The position numbers were made by a program, and so were the translations under genes. Of a DNA stretch of 64,000 bases, positions 45,612-55,600 are shown in pieces. This DNA comes from Sphingobium arseniciresistens (GTDB lineage Bacteria; Pseudomonadota; Alphaproteobacteria; Sphingomonadales; Sphingomonadaceae), in NCBI GenBank assembly GCA_029167225.1, contig JARFNK010000002.1, positions 310,001 through 374,000 on the forward strand, read 5' to 3'. Under the pieces are notes generated by a model. That model was not told the DNA's origin and made no database searches. It saw only the letters and a program-made list of their open reading frames with translations. The number at the start of each line of letters is the position of its first letter. Position 1 is the stretch's first letter.

Positions 45612-46433
45612 ATGGCGCTGCTCAACTTTACGGATTTCAGTGGTTATCGCTGTCTCGACTTCGATCAGTGCCGCGATGCCGGAACGTCGCTGGCGGCGCG
45701 GTATCGGGAGGCATCGCCCTTTCCGCACATCGTGCTGGATGACTTCATCGATGCGGACCTGCTGCGCCAGGTCGTGGCGGAGTTCCCGGACAGCGCAGGC
45801 CAGCCCTGCTTCCTGCGCGACCAGGAGCGGCTGAAGTTCCAGTTCCGGCCGGATCAGTGCCCTGGCGCGGCCACGCGCGCGCTGTTCGCCGAACTCAATT
45901 CCCGCGCTTTTCTGGCCTTCCTGTCGGAAATGACGGGGATCGAAGGGCTGATTTGCGATCCCTATCATGCCGGCGCCGGACTGCATGAGATCAAGCGCGG
46001 AGGGCACCTGGGCATCCATGCCGATTTCCCCCGTCATGACATCATGAAGGTCGATCGCCGCCTCAACCTGCTCATCTACTTGAACGAAGACTGGGAAGAG
46101 GAATATGGCGGCGCGCTGGAGCTCTGGGATCGCCGGATGAGGCGGGCGGAGCGCAAGGTGCTGCCGGTGCTGGGGCGTGCGGTGGTGTTCAATACCGATC
46201 GCGATACTTTCCACGGCCATCCCGATGCGCTGACGTGCCCAGAGGGCCGCTCGCGCCGCTCCATCGCAACCTATTATTATACGGCGCGCCCGGCGGTGGC
46301 GACCAGGTTCGAGCGGACCACGGACTTTCGCCGCCGCCCCGGCACCGGCGACAAGCGCGACTGGCAAACGATATTGCAGCATCTGAAAGCCGACTGGCTG
46401 CCGCCCGCATTGCAGCGCCGCAAGAGCACGTGA
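45612..46433 (+). CDS. 2-oxoglutarate/Fe(II) oxygenase, prolyl-4-hydroxylase-like
   Basis: A 273-residue P4H-fold oxygenase. The iron ligands are H136 and D138 in LGIHADFPRH and a distal His in TFHGHPDA (about 203); the 2-oxoglutarate Arg is in EGRSRRSIATYYY. Related bacterial enzymes appear in sugar and secondary-metabolite loci. I prefer ATG 45612 because AGAGGT lies five bases upstream; 45591 is in frame but poorly supported. The next gene on the same strand is a membrane GT2, then the NRPS. Confidence 0.85.
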   Translation: MALLNFTDFSGYRCLDFDQCRDAGTSLAARYREASPFPHIVLDDFIDADLLRQVVAEFPDSAGQPCFLRDQERLKFQFRPDQCPGAATRALFAELNSRAFLAFLSEMTGIEGLICDPYHAGAGLHEIKRGGHLGIHADFPRHDIMKVDRRLNLLIYLNEDWEEEYGGALELWDRRMRRAERKVLPVLGRAVVFNTDRDTFHGHPDALTCPEGRSRRSIATYYYTARPAVATRFERTTDFRRRPGTGDKRDWQTILQHLKADWLPPALQRRKST

Positions 46434-46535
46434 ACCGGCTCTTGTGATTCTGCCCCGCTGATCATCCCGCCCGGTCGCAATGGTGCGGGGCGGTGGCAGG
46501 CGGACGAGGACATATATGTTGGGGGAAGCCGCGCG

Positions 46536-47711
46536 ATGTTGATGACGCTCACCTGGATCATCTGCCTTGGCATGGCCATCCCGGTCGCGGTTCTCGCGCT
46601 GGAATGCCTGGTCGGCGCGTTGCCATCCTTCCGACGAAATCCGGGGAACAACGCCCCCCCCTATATCGTACTGATGCCCGCGCATGACGAAGCGGCGGGC
46701 ATCGCGAAATCGGTGACGGACGTTCTGGCCCAGCTTCGTGCCTGTGACCGGCTGGTGGTGGTCGCCGACAATTGCACCGACAATAGCGGGGAGATCGCGG
46801 AACGGCTTGGTGCGACGGTGATCACCCGGACCGATCCGGCGCTGCGCGGCAAGAGCTATGCGCTGCAATTCGGCCGCGTCTATCTGGAAGCGGAGTTCCG
46901 CAGGCATGGCGAGGCGCAGGCCGTCATCATCGTGGTCGATGCGGACTGCTCGCCCGAACCGCGTGCGCTCGGCCGACTGGCTGCCACGGCCTTGCGCCGC
47001 AATGCCATCGTGCAGGGGGCTTATCTGCTGAGGCCGCCGGCCAATGCGACGGCCATCGTGCAGATGTCCTGCTTCGCCTTTCTGGTGAAGAACCTCGTCC
47101 GGCAGCTGGCGCTGCGCCGCCTTGCCGGCGCGGCATTGCTGCAGGGGTCGGGCATGGCCTTTCCCGCGCGTACCTTCATGCGGATCGACTGGAGCCCGAC
47201 ATCGCTGGTCGAGGATCTCGATCTGGGCCTCCGGCTGGTCCTTGCCGGCGACCGCGTGACCTTCGACCATCGTGCCCAGTTCTTCAGCGACGCCAGTTCG
47301 CAGGGCGGGACTGCCGGCCAGCGCCGGCGCTGGGAGCATGGCATGCTGCAGGCGATGGGGACGTTCGTTCCCCGGCTTGCCCTTGCCGCGCTGCTTGGCA
47401 GGCCCCGCCTGCTGTTCCTTGCGCTGGACCAGATCATTCCGCCGACCGTACTGCTCATCATGCTTGCGGCTGTGGGAACGGTGCTGTCGCTGCTGTTGGG
47501 AGGGTTCTCGCTGCCCGTGCTGATACTGCTGCTGTGCGACGTGGCGCTGTTCGTCGGGCTGTTCCTGGCCTGGCTTGCGCATGGCCGCTCGCTTCTGCCG
47601 GCGCAGAGCATCGTCGCGGGCCTCAAATATATCATCTGGAAGCTGCCCATCTTCGTGCAGTTCATCACGCGCCGACAGCGCCAGTGGATACGGACCGATC
47701 GCGCGCCCTGA
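46536..47711 (+). CDS. Membrane-bound processive-type glycosyltransferase family 2
   Basis: A 391-residue GT2 with one N-terminal and three or four C-terminal membrane segments. The cytoplasmic domain has PYIVLMPAHDEAAGIAKS, DNCTDNSGEIAERLGA, the DxD-like IVVDADC, SLVEDLDLGLRL, and GQRRRWEHG, which is the QxxRW motif of cellulose- and hyaluronan-synthase-like enzymes. A ribosome site GGGGGAAG precedes ATG 46536. It may polymerise a sugar or add one to a lipid carrier. Confidence 0.87.
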   Translation: MLMTLTWIICLGMAIPVAVLALECLVGALPSFRRNPGNNAPPYIVLMPAHDEAAGIAKSVTDVLAQLRACDRLVVVADNCTDNSGEIAERLGATVITRTDPALRGKSYALQFGRVYLEAEFRRHGEAQAVIIVVDADCSPEPRALGRLAATALRRNAIVQGAYLLRPPANATAIVQMSCFAFLVKNLVRQLALRRLAGAALLQGSGMAFPARTFMRIDWSPTSLVEDLDLGLRLVLAGDRVTFDHRAQFFSDASSQGGTAGQRRRWEHGMLQAMGTFVPRLALAALLGRPRLLFLALDQIIPPTVLLIMLAAVGTVLSLLLGGFSLPVLILLLCDVALFVGLFLAWLAHGRSLLPAQSIVAGLKYIIWKLPIFVQFITRRQRQWIRTDRAP

Positions 47712-47996
47712 TCGGGGAAGACTGGGCTGCATTTCTCGCCATCCTCGGTTTCCATCGCTTGCGCGGTGCCGATGCCCTGGTGGTTGCAGCCGGTCCTGCG
47801 GTCCTCATGACATTGCGGAATGTGCCGATCGGCAAAGCCGTATCGAATATTGGTGCAGTCATCGTCATTGGATTGAATGAAAGTAACCGCACCTATTCTC
47901 CGCGCACCGAATTACCCTCCCTATTTTGCCTACTGTGTTGTTGAAATAGCTGTGCTGCCGACCCTCTCCTAGGCTGCGTTCCAGAAGGAGAATGCC
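47712..47996. promoter_or_regulatory. Leader and promoter region of the NRPS/PKS operon
   Basis: About 285 bases, less GC-rich towards the NRPS start. It ends with a strong ribosome site (AGAAGGAG, five bases before ATG 47997). TTGAAT followed by TATTCT with a 15-base spacer is present near 47.87-47.90 kb, but the spacing is short, so the promoter is only tentative. Confidence 0.3.
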
Positions 47997-50900
47997 ATGG
48001 ATGGAATGGCTAGGCCGGACATCATTTTGTCCACGTCGCCGTCGGCTCTGGAAATATCTGGGGATCAGCATCAGGGGAGAATGCGCACGATCCTTGTTGG
48101 CGAGGAAACGCTTCTCGCCGCCTGCGCGGAATTGCTGCGCGCTAATGGACATGACATTGCTGCAGTCGTTGCCGGGCCGGGGCCTGCTGCGGACTGGGCC
48201 CAGCGTTCGGGGCTCGCCCTGTTCGGCAAGGCGCGCGCGCTGCTGAGCGCCGATCTTGGCCCTGTGGACTATCTTTTCAGCATCACCAATCTGTCGGTGC
48301 TTCCGCCCGAGGTGCTGGCGCTGCCGCGCTGCGCCGCGATCAATTTCCATGACGGCCCCTTGCCGACCTATGCCGGGCTCAACACCCCGGTCTGGGCGCT
48401 GCTGGCGGGCGAAAGCGCGCATGGTATCAGCTGGCACATGATGACGGACGCATTGGACGGCGGGGATATTCTCGCCCGCGAGGCCATCATGATCGATGAG
48501 GGCGAGAGCGCGGTTTCGCTCAACGCCAAATGTTTCGAGGCGGCGTTGCGCAGCTTTGGCGCGCTTGTGGGTGATCTGGACGCCGCCGTGGCTCAGGCTG
48601 TTCCACAGTCGCGCGGGCCGGAACGGCTGTTCGGCCGACGGGACCGGCCGGAGGCCGCCGCGACGATCGACTGGAGCACATCGGCGCAGGAGATCGCCCG
48701 CTTCGTCTCCGCGCTCGACTTCGGCAATTATCGCAATCCCATGGGCATGCCCAAGGCGCTGCTCGGCGACAGGCTGATCCTCATCCACGAGGTTACGGTG
48801 CTGGACAGCTGGTCCGGCGCCCGGCCCGGCACGATCCTGCAGGCGGGCACGCAGCCTGTCGTGGCCACGGGTACGACGGATGTGCGCCTTGGCCGGATTT
48901 CCGATGCGGACGGCCGGCCCATGGACCTGCCGGCCTCAGCGGTCGGCGGCCGCTTCGCCGCGCTGGACGAAGAACAGCGCAAGATGCTGAACGCCATCGA
49001 TTCCGCTGCCGGTCTCTATGAGGGCTGGTGGCGGCGCCGGCTGCTGGCGCGGGACAGCCTGCAGCTTCCCGCCTTCCGCGCGCCATTGCCGCTGGCTGGG
49101 GCCGCGCGGGTCGTGCAGGACCGCATCTTGCCGCCGGGCCGCGTCGGTTCTGAAGTGCTGACGGCGCTGGTCGCCTATCTCGGCCGTGTGGCGGACCGGG
49201 ATATGGTCGACATCGGCTATTCCGATCCGATCTTCAGCGCATGCCTCGACGGAATGGCGCCTTGGTTCGCATCGCAAATGCCGCTGCAGCTGCGGCTGGA
49301 CTGGAATCTGCCGCTTGAAGCTCTGCAGGATGGGCTGGAGCAGGAAATCGCGGCCATGCATAAGCGGGTCGCCATCGCGCGCGACCTGATCGGTCGCAGT
49401 CCCGAGCTGCGGGGCAGCGCACAGCTCGCGCATCCCGTCGCGATCCAGATGGTGGCCGCGCTCGACGACAGCGTCTGCGATGACGATACCGTCCTGACCC
49501 TGGCCATCCGCGCGGATGGCGGCGCCTGTCGCTGGACCTTCGACGGCAACCGGCTCGATCCGGCGGCCGCGGACGACCTGTGGCTGGGCTTCATGGCGTT
49601 CCTGGCGTCGGCCGAGGCAAGCCCGTCCTCTCCCATCGCGGAATTGTCGGTCCTTTCGCCAGCAGAGCATGCCATGGTGATCGGCGACTGGAACGCGACG
49701 CAGGCGCTGCGCCCAGAGGCACAAGCGATCCATCGGCTGTTTGTCGAGCAGGCGGCACGCACGCCCGGCAAGATCGCCGTGACGTCGCGCGGGGTTTCCC
49801 TGACCTATGCCGAGCTCGATGCCCGTTCCAACCAGATGGCGCGCCACTTGAGCGCTCTGGGCGTCGGGCCGGACGTGCTCGTGGGCATCAACCTCGAGCG
49901 CTCCGTCGATCTGGCGGTGAGCGTGCTTGCCGTCCACAAGGCGGGCGGGGCCTATGTGCCGCTCGATCCCGCCTATCCGCGGGACCGTCTGGCGCACATG
50001 GTGTCGGACTCGGGGCTCCGCGTCGTCCTGACCCAGGGCAGCCTGATCGGCGACCTGCCGGTCGAACGGGCGGAGATCGTGAATATCGACGAGGCGGGGG
50101 CGTTGCTCGCCGCTCTGCCGTCGACGGCCTTCGATGGCGGCGCGCGGCCGGAAAATCTTGCCTATGTCATCTACACCTCGGGATCGACCGGCCTGCCCAA
50201 GGGCGTGATGGTCGAGCATCGCAACGTGCTGAACTTCTTCGCCGGCATGGACCGCAAGCTGGAGCCCGATGGCGTCTGGCTTGCCGTCACTAGTCTCAGC
50301 TTCGACATTTCCGTGTTGGAACTCTGCTGGCCGCTGACCCGCGGCTATCATGTCGTGATTGCCACGGAGCGGGAAGTGCGGGGCGACGTCTCCGCCTCGG
50401 TCCGAGTGAAGCCGGTCGATTTCAGCCTGTTCTACTTCGCCAGCGGCGACGCCGGCAGCAATGCCGACCAGTATCGCCTGCTACTCGACGGCGCACGCTT
50501 CGCCGATGCCAATGGCTTCTCCGCGATCTGGACGCCGGAGCGGCATTTCCACGCCTTCGGCGCGCCCTATCCTAACCCTTCGGTGACATCGGCCGCGATC
50601 GCCGCCGTGACCTCGCGCATCAAGATCCGCGCCGGCAGCGTGGTCGCGCCGCTCCATCACCCGGTACGGATCGCCGAGGAATGGGCGCTGGTCGACAATC
50701 TCTCCAACGGCCGCGTCGGCATCGCCTTCGCGTCTGGCTGGCAGCCCGACGACTTCCTGCTCAATCCGCAGAATTTTGCCGATCGGCGCGGCGTGCTGAT
50801 GCGCAGCATCGAGGATGTCCGGGCGCTGTGGCGGGGCGAGAAGCGCAGCTTTCCGGGGCCGCTCGGCCATGACGTGGAGGTTGCGGTCTATCCGCGCCCG

Positions 50901-52685
50901 GTCCAGCCCGAATTGCCCTTCTGGATCACATCTGCCGGCAATGCGGACACCTTCGCCGCCGCCGGCCGGATCGGGGCCTGTGTCCTCACGCATCTCCTGG
51001 GGCAGACGGTGGAGGAGGTGGGCGAAAAGGTCGCCGCCTATCGCGCAGCCTGGCGCGAGGCCGGCCATCCCGGCGACGGGCATGTGACGCTGATGCTGCA
51101 CAGCTTCGTCGGCACCGATGCAGAGCGCGTGCGGGAGATCGTGCGCCAGCCGCTGATCGATTATCTGCGCACGTCGACCGATCTGGTGAAGCAATATGCC
51201 TGGTCGTTCCCGGCCTTCAAGCATCGTCCCGGCGCCGACTCCGCGCAGGATCTGAACATCAGCGACCTCAGCGCCGACGAAACAGACGCGCTGCTGGACT
51301 ATGCCTTCGAGCGCTATTTCGAGAGTAGCGGCCTGTTCGGCACGGCCGAGCATTGCGCGGCGCTGGTCGAGCGGGTGGTCGGGGTCGGCATCGACGAGAT
51401 CGGATGCCTGATCGATTTCGGCATCGCCGTCGATACCGTGCTGGAGCATCTGCCCGCGCTCAACCAGTTGCGGATGCAGGTGCAGGCCCGGTTCGACGGG
51501 ACCGAGAGCACCCTGCCGGAGCTCATGGCCCGCCATGGCGTCACCCATCTGCAGTGCACGCCCTCGCTGGCGCAGATGCTGACCATGGATGAACCGGCAC
51601 GGCCACGGCTCGCCTCGCTGCGGCGGATGATGGTGGGCGGCGAAGCCTTCCCGCCGCCCCTGGCGCGCGATCTTGCCGGGCTGGTGGGTGGTGCGGTCAT
51701 GAACATGTATGGCCCCACGGAAACGACGATCTGGTCCGCCGTCCATGAACTGGAGGCGAATCCGGAGACCCCGCCGCTGGGGAAACCGCTCGTCAACCAG
51801 CAGATCTACATCCTCGACCGGCGATTGCAGCCGGTTCGCCCAGGCACGCCGGGCGAACTTGTCATCGGCGGCAACGGTGTCGTGCGCGGCTATCTCGGCC
51901 GGCCGGAACTGACGGCGGAGCGCTTCATCGCCGATCCGATTGCCGCCGTGGGAAGCGCCTATCGCACCGGGGACATCGCCCGGCAGCGTGCCGACGGCAC
52001 GCTGGAGTTCATGGGGCGGCTGGATCATCAGGTGAAGATCCGCGGATACCGGATCGAGCTTGGCGAGATCGAGGCGGCGCTGGCCGCCTATCCCCAGGTG
52101 CACGAGGCCATCGTCATCGCGCAGGGGGAGGGGGCCGGGACGCGCCTGATCGCCTATCTCACCTGCGAATGGATGCTGGCGCCGACGCCCGACATGCTGC
52201 GCGAGCATCTGCGCGCGGGCCTGCCGGACTTCATGATCCCGTCCGCCTTCGTCATGCTGCCGGCCCTGCCACGCACGCCCAATGGCAAGATCGACCGCAA
52301 GGCGCTGCCCGCGCCCGACACCATCGTCGTCGAGCAAGTGGAGGACGAAGGGGGCGCAGAGCCGGCCAGCGCACTGCAGGAGCAGATACTGGATGTCTGG
52401 CGCGACCTGCTGAAGGTGCCGCGCGTTGACCTTCGCGACAATTTCTTCGACCTGGGCGGTAACTCGCTGCTGGCGGTGCAGATGCATCGCCGGCTTTCGA
52501 CGATGATCGAGCGGCCGCTCGCGCTCACCGACATCTTCCGCTTTCCCACCATCGCCTCGCTCAGCAGCCAGTTGTCGGATCCGGGTGCGCAGCCCGCCGC
52601 CGCGCGCGAGGGGCTGGACCGGGCGCGCAGCCGGCGGGCGGCGCTCCAGCGGCGCAGTGCTACTCGTCCTCTCGTACGGAATTGA
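47997..52685 (+). CDS. NRPS: formyltransferase, remnant C domain, A domain interrupted by luciferase-like monooxygenase, PCP
   Basis: A 1562-residue assembly-line protein. Residues about 29-330 are a formyltransferase with N116-x-H118 and D154, the same spacing as in methionyl-tRNA formyltransferase. About 340-560 resembles the C-terminal half of a condensation domain but has no HHxxxDG. The adenylation domain begins with LTYAELDARSNQMA, has YVIYTSGSTGLPKGVMVEH and FDISVLE (D770). An FMN-dependent luciferase-like domain of the MupA/Atu3671 type is then inserted (about 804-1165). The A domain resumes with MYGPTETTIWS, YRTGDIAR and PNGKIDRK. The carrier Ser is S1490 in DLGGNSLLA. Specificity residues read D-I-L-Q-M-G-M-I-W-K, close to the glycine code DILQLGLIWK. 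The PKS gene follows after three bases. Confidence 0.93.
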   Translation: MDGMARPDIILSTSPSALEISGDQHQGRMRTILVGEETLLAACAELLRANGHDIAAVVAGPGPAADWAQRSGLALFGKARALLSADLGPVDYLFSITNLSVLPPEVLALPRCAAINFHDGPLPTYAGLNTPVWALLAGESAHGISWHMMTDALDGGDILAREAIMIDEGESAVSLNAKCFEAALRSFGALVGDLDAAVAQAVPQSRGPERLFGRRDRPEAAATIDWSTSAQEIARFVSALDFGNYRNPMGMPKALLGDRLILIHEVTVLDSWSGARPGTILQAGTQPVVATGTTDVRLGRISDADGRPMDLPASAVGGRFAALDEEQRKMLNAIDSAAGLYEGWWRRRLLARDSLQLPAFRAPLPLAGAARVVQDRILPPGRVGSEVLTALVAYLGRVADRDMVDIGYSDPIFSACLDGMAPWFASQMPLQLRLDWNLPLEALQDGLEQEIAAMHKRVAIARDLIGRSPELRGSAQLAHPVAIQMVAALDDSVCDDDTVLTLAIRADGGACRWTFDGNRLDPAAADDLWLGFMAFLASAEASPSSPIAELSVLSPAEHAMVIGDWNATQALRPEAQAIHRLFVEQAARTPGKIAVTSRGVSLTYAELDARSNQMARHLSALGVGPDVLVGINLERSVDLAVSVLAVHKAGGAYVPLDPAYPRDRLAHMVSDSGLRVVLTQGSLIGDLPVERAEIVNIDEAGALLAALPSTAFDGGARPENLAYVIYTSGSTGLPKGVMVEHRNVLNFFAGMDRKLEPDGVWLAVTSLSFDISVLELCWPLTRGYHVVIATEREVRGDVSASVRVKPVDFSLFYFASGDAGSNADQYRLLLDGARFADANGFSAIWTPERHFHAFGAPYPNPSVTSAAIAAVTSRIKIRAGSVVAPLHHPVRIAEEWALVDNLSNGRVGIAFASGWQPDDFLLNPQNFADRRGVLMRSIEDVRALWRGEKRSFPGPLGHDVEVAVYPRPVQPELPFWITSAGNADTFAAAGRIGACVLTHLLGQTVEEVGEKVAAYRAAWREAGHPGDGHVTLMLHSFVGTDAERVREIVRQPLIDYLRTSTDLVKQYAWSFPAFKHRPGADSAQDLNISDLSADETDALLDYAFERYFESSGLFGTAEHCAALVERVVGVGIDEIGCLIDFGIAVDTVLEHLPALNQLRMQVQARFDGTESTLPELMARHGVTHLQCTPSLAQMLTMDEPARPRLASLRRMMVGGEAFPPPLARDLAGLVGGAVMNMYGPTETTIWSAVHELEANPETPPLGKPLVNQQIYILDRRLQPVRPGTPGELVIGGNGVVRGYLGRPELTAERFIADPIAAVGSAYRTGDIARQRADGTLEFMGRLDHQVKIRGYRIELGEIEAALAAYPQVHEAIVIAQGEGAGTRLIAYLTCEWMLAPTPDMLREHLRAGLPDFMIPSAFVMLPALPRTPNGKIDRKALPAPDTIVVEQVEDEGGAEPASALQEQILDVWRDLLKVPRVDLRDNFFDLGGNSLLAVQMHRRLSTMIERPLALTDIFRFPTIASLSSQLSDPGAQPAAAREGLDRARSRRAALQRRSATRPLVRN

Positions 52686-52688
52686 GCC

Positions 52689-55600
52689 ATGTATCACTAT
52701 TCTGACCCTTCTCCCTCTGGCGACGACGATGCGGGCGAAACGGCGGTTGCGATTGTCGGCATGGCCTGCCGCTTCGCGCAATCGCGGGGACTGGATGCCT
52801 ATTGGTCGCTGCTGAAGGAGGGCAGGGAAGCGATCTCGACCTATGACGAGGCGGCGCTGGTCGCGGCGGGCGTGAACCCTGCCTTGCTGCGCAATCCCAA
52901 TTATGTGCGATCGGGGGCACCGATCGAGGATATGGAATGTTTCGACGCGGGGCTGTTCGGCCTCAGCCCGCGCGATGCAGCGATCATGGACCCGCAGCAC
53001 CGCCATTTCCTGGAATGCACGTGGGAAGCGCTGGAGAATGCCGGGCACACGCCGCAGCGCTTTGAGGGCGTCGTCGGCGTGTTCGCGGGCTCGGGGCACA
53101 ATGCCTATATGCCCTATAACCTGCTGACCAACGCGAAGCTGGTCCGCGACGTCGGCCTGTTCCTGCTCCGCCACACCAGCAACGACAAGGATTTCCTGAC
53201 AACCCGGGTATCCTATCTGTTCGACCTCAAAGGGCCGAGCATCAACATCCAGACGGCTTGCTCGACATCGCTGGTGGCCATCCACATGGCGGCGCAGAGC
53301 CTGCTGAACGGCGAATGCGACATGGCGCTGGCTGGCGGCGCCTCGATCGAGCTGCCGCACCGGCAGGGCTATCTGTATGAAGAGGGAGAGATCCTTTCGC
53401 CGGACGGCCATTGCCGTCCCTTCGACGTCCAGTCGCAGGGCACGGTGTTCGGCAGCGGCGCGGGCGTGGTCGTGCTGCGGCGGCTGGCCGATGCGATTGC
53501 CGATGGCGATCATATCTATGCCGTGCTGCGCGGTTCGGCGATCAACAATGATGGCGCCGGCAAGGTCGGCTATCTCGCGCCCAGCGTCGATGGGCAATCC
53601 AAGGTCATTGCCGAGGCGCTGGCGATCGCCGGGGTCGAGGCGGACAGTATCGGCTATGTCGAGGCGCATGGCACCGGCACGCCGGTCGGCGATCCTATCG
53701 AGGTTGCGGCGCTGACTGCAGCGTTCCGCCAGTCGACGGACCGCGTCGGCTTCTGCCGGCTTGGATCGGCAAAGGGCAATATCGGCCATACCGACACGGC
53801 CGCGGGGGCCGCCGGCGTCATCAAGGTCGCGCTCGCGCTCCATCATGGCGAGCTGCCGCCGTCGCTCAATTTCGATGCGCCCAATCCGGCCTGCGCGCTC
53901 GAGCAGAGCCCCTTCGTGGTCCAGGCCAGCCGGTCGCAATGGGTGGCGGCAATTGGCCAGCCGCGCCGCGCGGGGATCAGCTCGCTTGGCGTTGGCGGAA
54001 CCAACGCCCATGTCGTGCTGGAGGAAGCACCGCTGCGGCTGGAAAGCGGGCCGAGCCGGCGGCGGCAACTGCTCCTCTGTTCGGCCAAGTCCGCCACGGC
54101 GCTCAGCGCCAACGCCTCTGCGCTGGCCCAGCATCTGGTGGTCAATGCCGACATGAGCCTGCCCGACGTGGCCTTCACGCTCGCGACCGGGCGACAGCAT
54201 CTGCCCCTGCGGCGTTTCGTGGTCGCCGATGATACCACAAGCGCTGCGGCCGCATTGCTGGCGGACGACACCAAGGCCGCGCCGGGCGCCTGCATCACCG
54301 ACCGGCCTGTCGCCTTCCTCTTCTGCGGCGCCGGCCCCCAGCATATCGACATGGCGCGCGGGCTCTACGAGACCGAGCCGGGCTTTCGTGCTGATGTAGA
54401 CCAATCGCTGCAGATATTGAACGGCCTTGGGGTTGCCGAGGTGCGGCGTTGGCTGTTCCCCACGGACGCCGACCGGGCGCAGGCCGTGCTGGAGATGGAA
54501 CGTCCCTCGATCGCTCTGCCGGCCCTGTTCATCATCCAGACGGCGCTGGCGCGGCACTGGATGTCGATCGGCGTCCGTCCATCTGCAATGATCGGCCATA
54601 GCTCAGGCGAATATGCCGCAGCCCACCTGGCCGGGGTCATCGATCTTCAGGCCGGCTTGCGGATCGTCAGCGGCCGTGGCCGCCTGTTCGAGACGATCAA
54701 GGATGGCGGCATGCTGAGCGTGCCGATGTCGGAGGCCGAGCTGTCGCCGCTGCTGCCGCCGGAACTGACCATCGCTGCCATCAATGCGCCGCGGCTCTGC
54801 GTCGTCTCCGGGCCGGGCGAGGCCGTGTCGCGCTTTCATCGTCAGCTCGAAGAGCAGGACATCGAGGCGCAGATCCTGAAGATTTCCGTGGCTGCGCATT
54901 CGCCGATGCTCGACCCGATATTACCGCAATTCCGCGCATTGATGGAGAAGGTCGAGCTGCGCTCGCCCGAGATTCCTTTCGCCTCGAACCTGACCGGGGA
55001 CTGGGTTTCCGCCCGCGATGTGACTGACCCCGAATATTGGGTGCGACACCTGCGCCAGGCCGTGCGTTTTACCGATGGCCTGCAGCGCCTGCTGGTCGAT
55101 CCCGACCGCGTGCTGCTGGAAGTGGGGCCGGGCAGGAGCATGTCCAGCCTCGCACGGCAGCACCCGGACCGTCAGCGCGCCCAGCCGGTACTGAACTCCC
55201 TGCGGCATCCCGACCAGGCGGTTGAGGATGACGCCTATTGGCTCGACGTTCTGGGCCAGCTGTGGAGCCTTGGTGTCGAGATCGACTGGGATGCCTATTG
55301 GGGCGAGGAGCGCCGGCTGAGGGTGCCTCTGCCAACCTATCAGTTCGACCGGCAGCGTCACTGGATTGAGCCGGGCGCCGCCTTCGCCGCATCCGATGTC
55401 GATCCTGATGGCCCGGTTGAGCGCGCCCCGGTGAGCGACTGGCAGTTCGAGCCGATCTGGACCCGCAGCACGATGCCGGTCGCGACAGTGCGCGAGGGCG
55501 CCGCGCTCATTCTCGCCGACGAAACCGGGCTTGCCGATCGCATCGCCGACCAGCTTCGCGCCGCGGGGCGCAGCGTCGTCATGGTGCAGCCGGGCAACCG

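Noticed and set aside
50481-54599. 1372-codon open frame on the minus strand across the NRPS/PKS junction
   Set aside because: It is fully antisense to clear NRPS and PKS domains, its product is His/Arg/Asp-rich with no family, and long antisense frames are expected where third positions are GC-rich.
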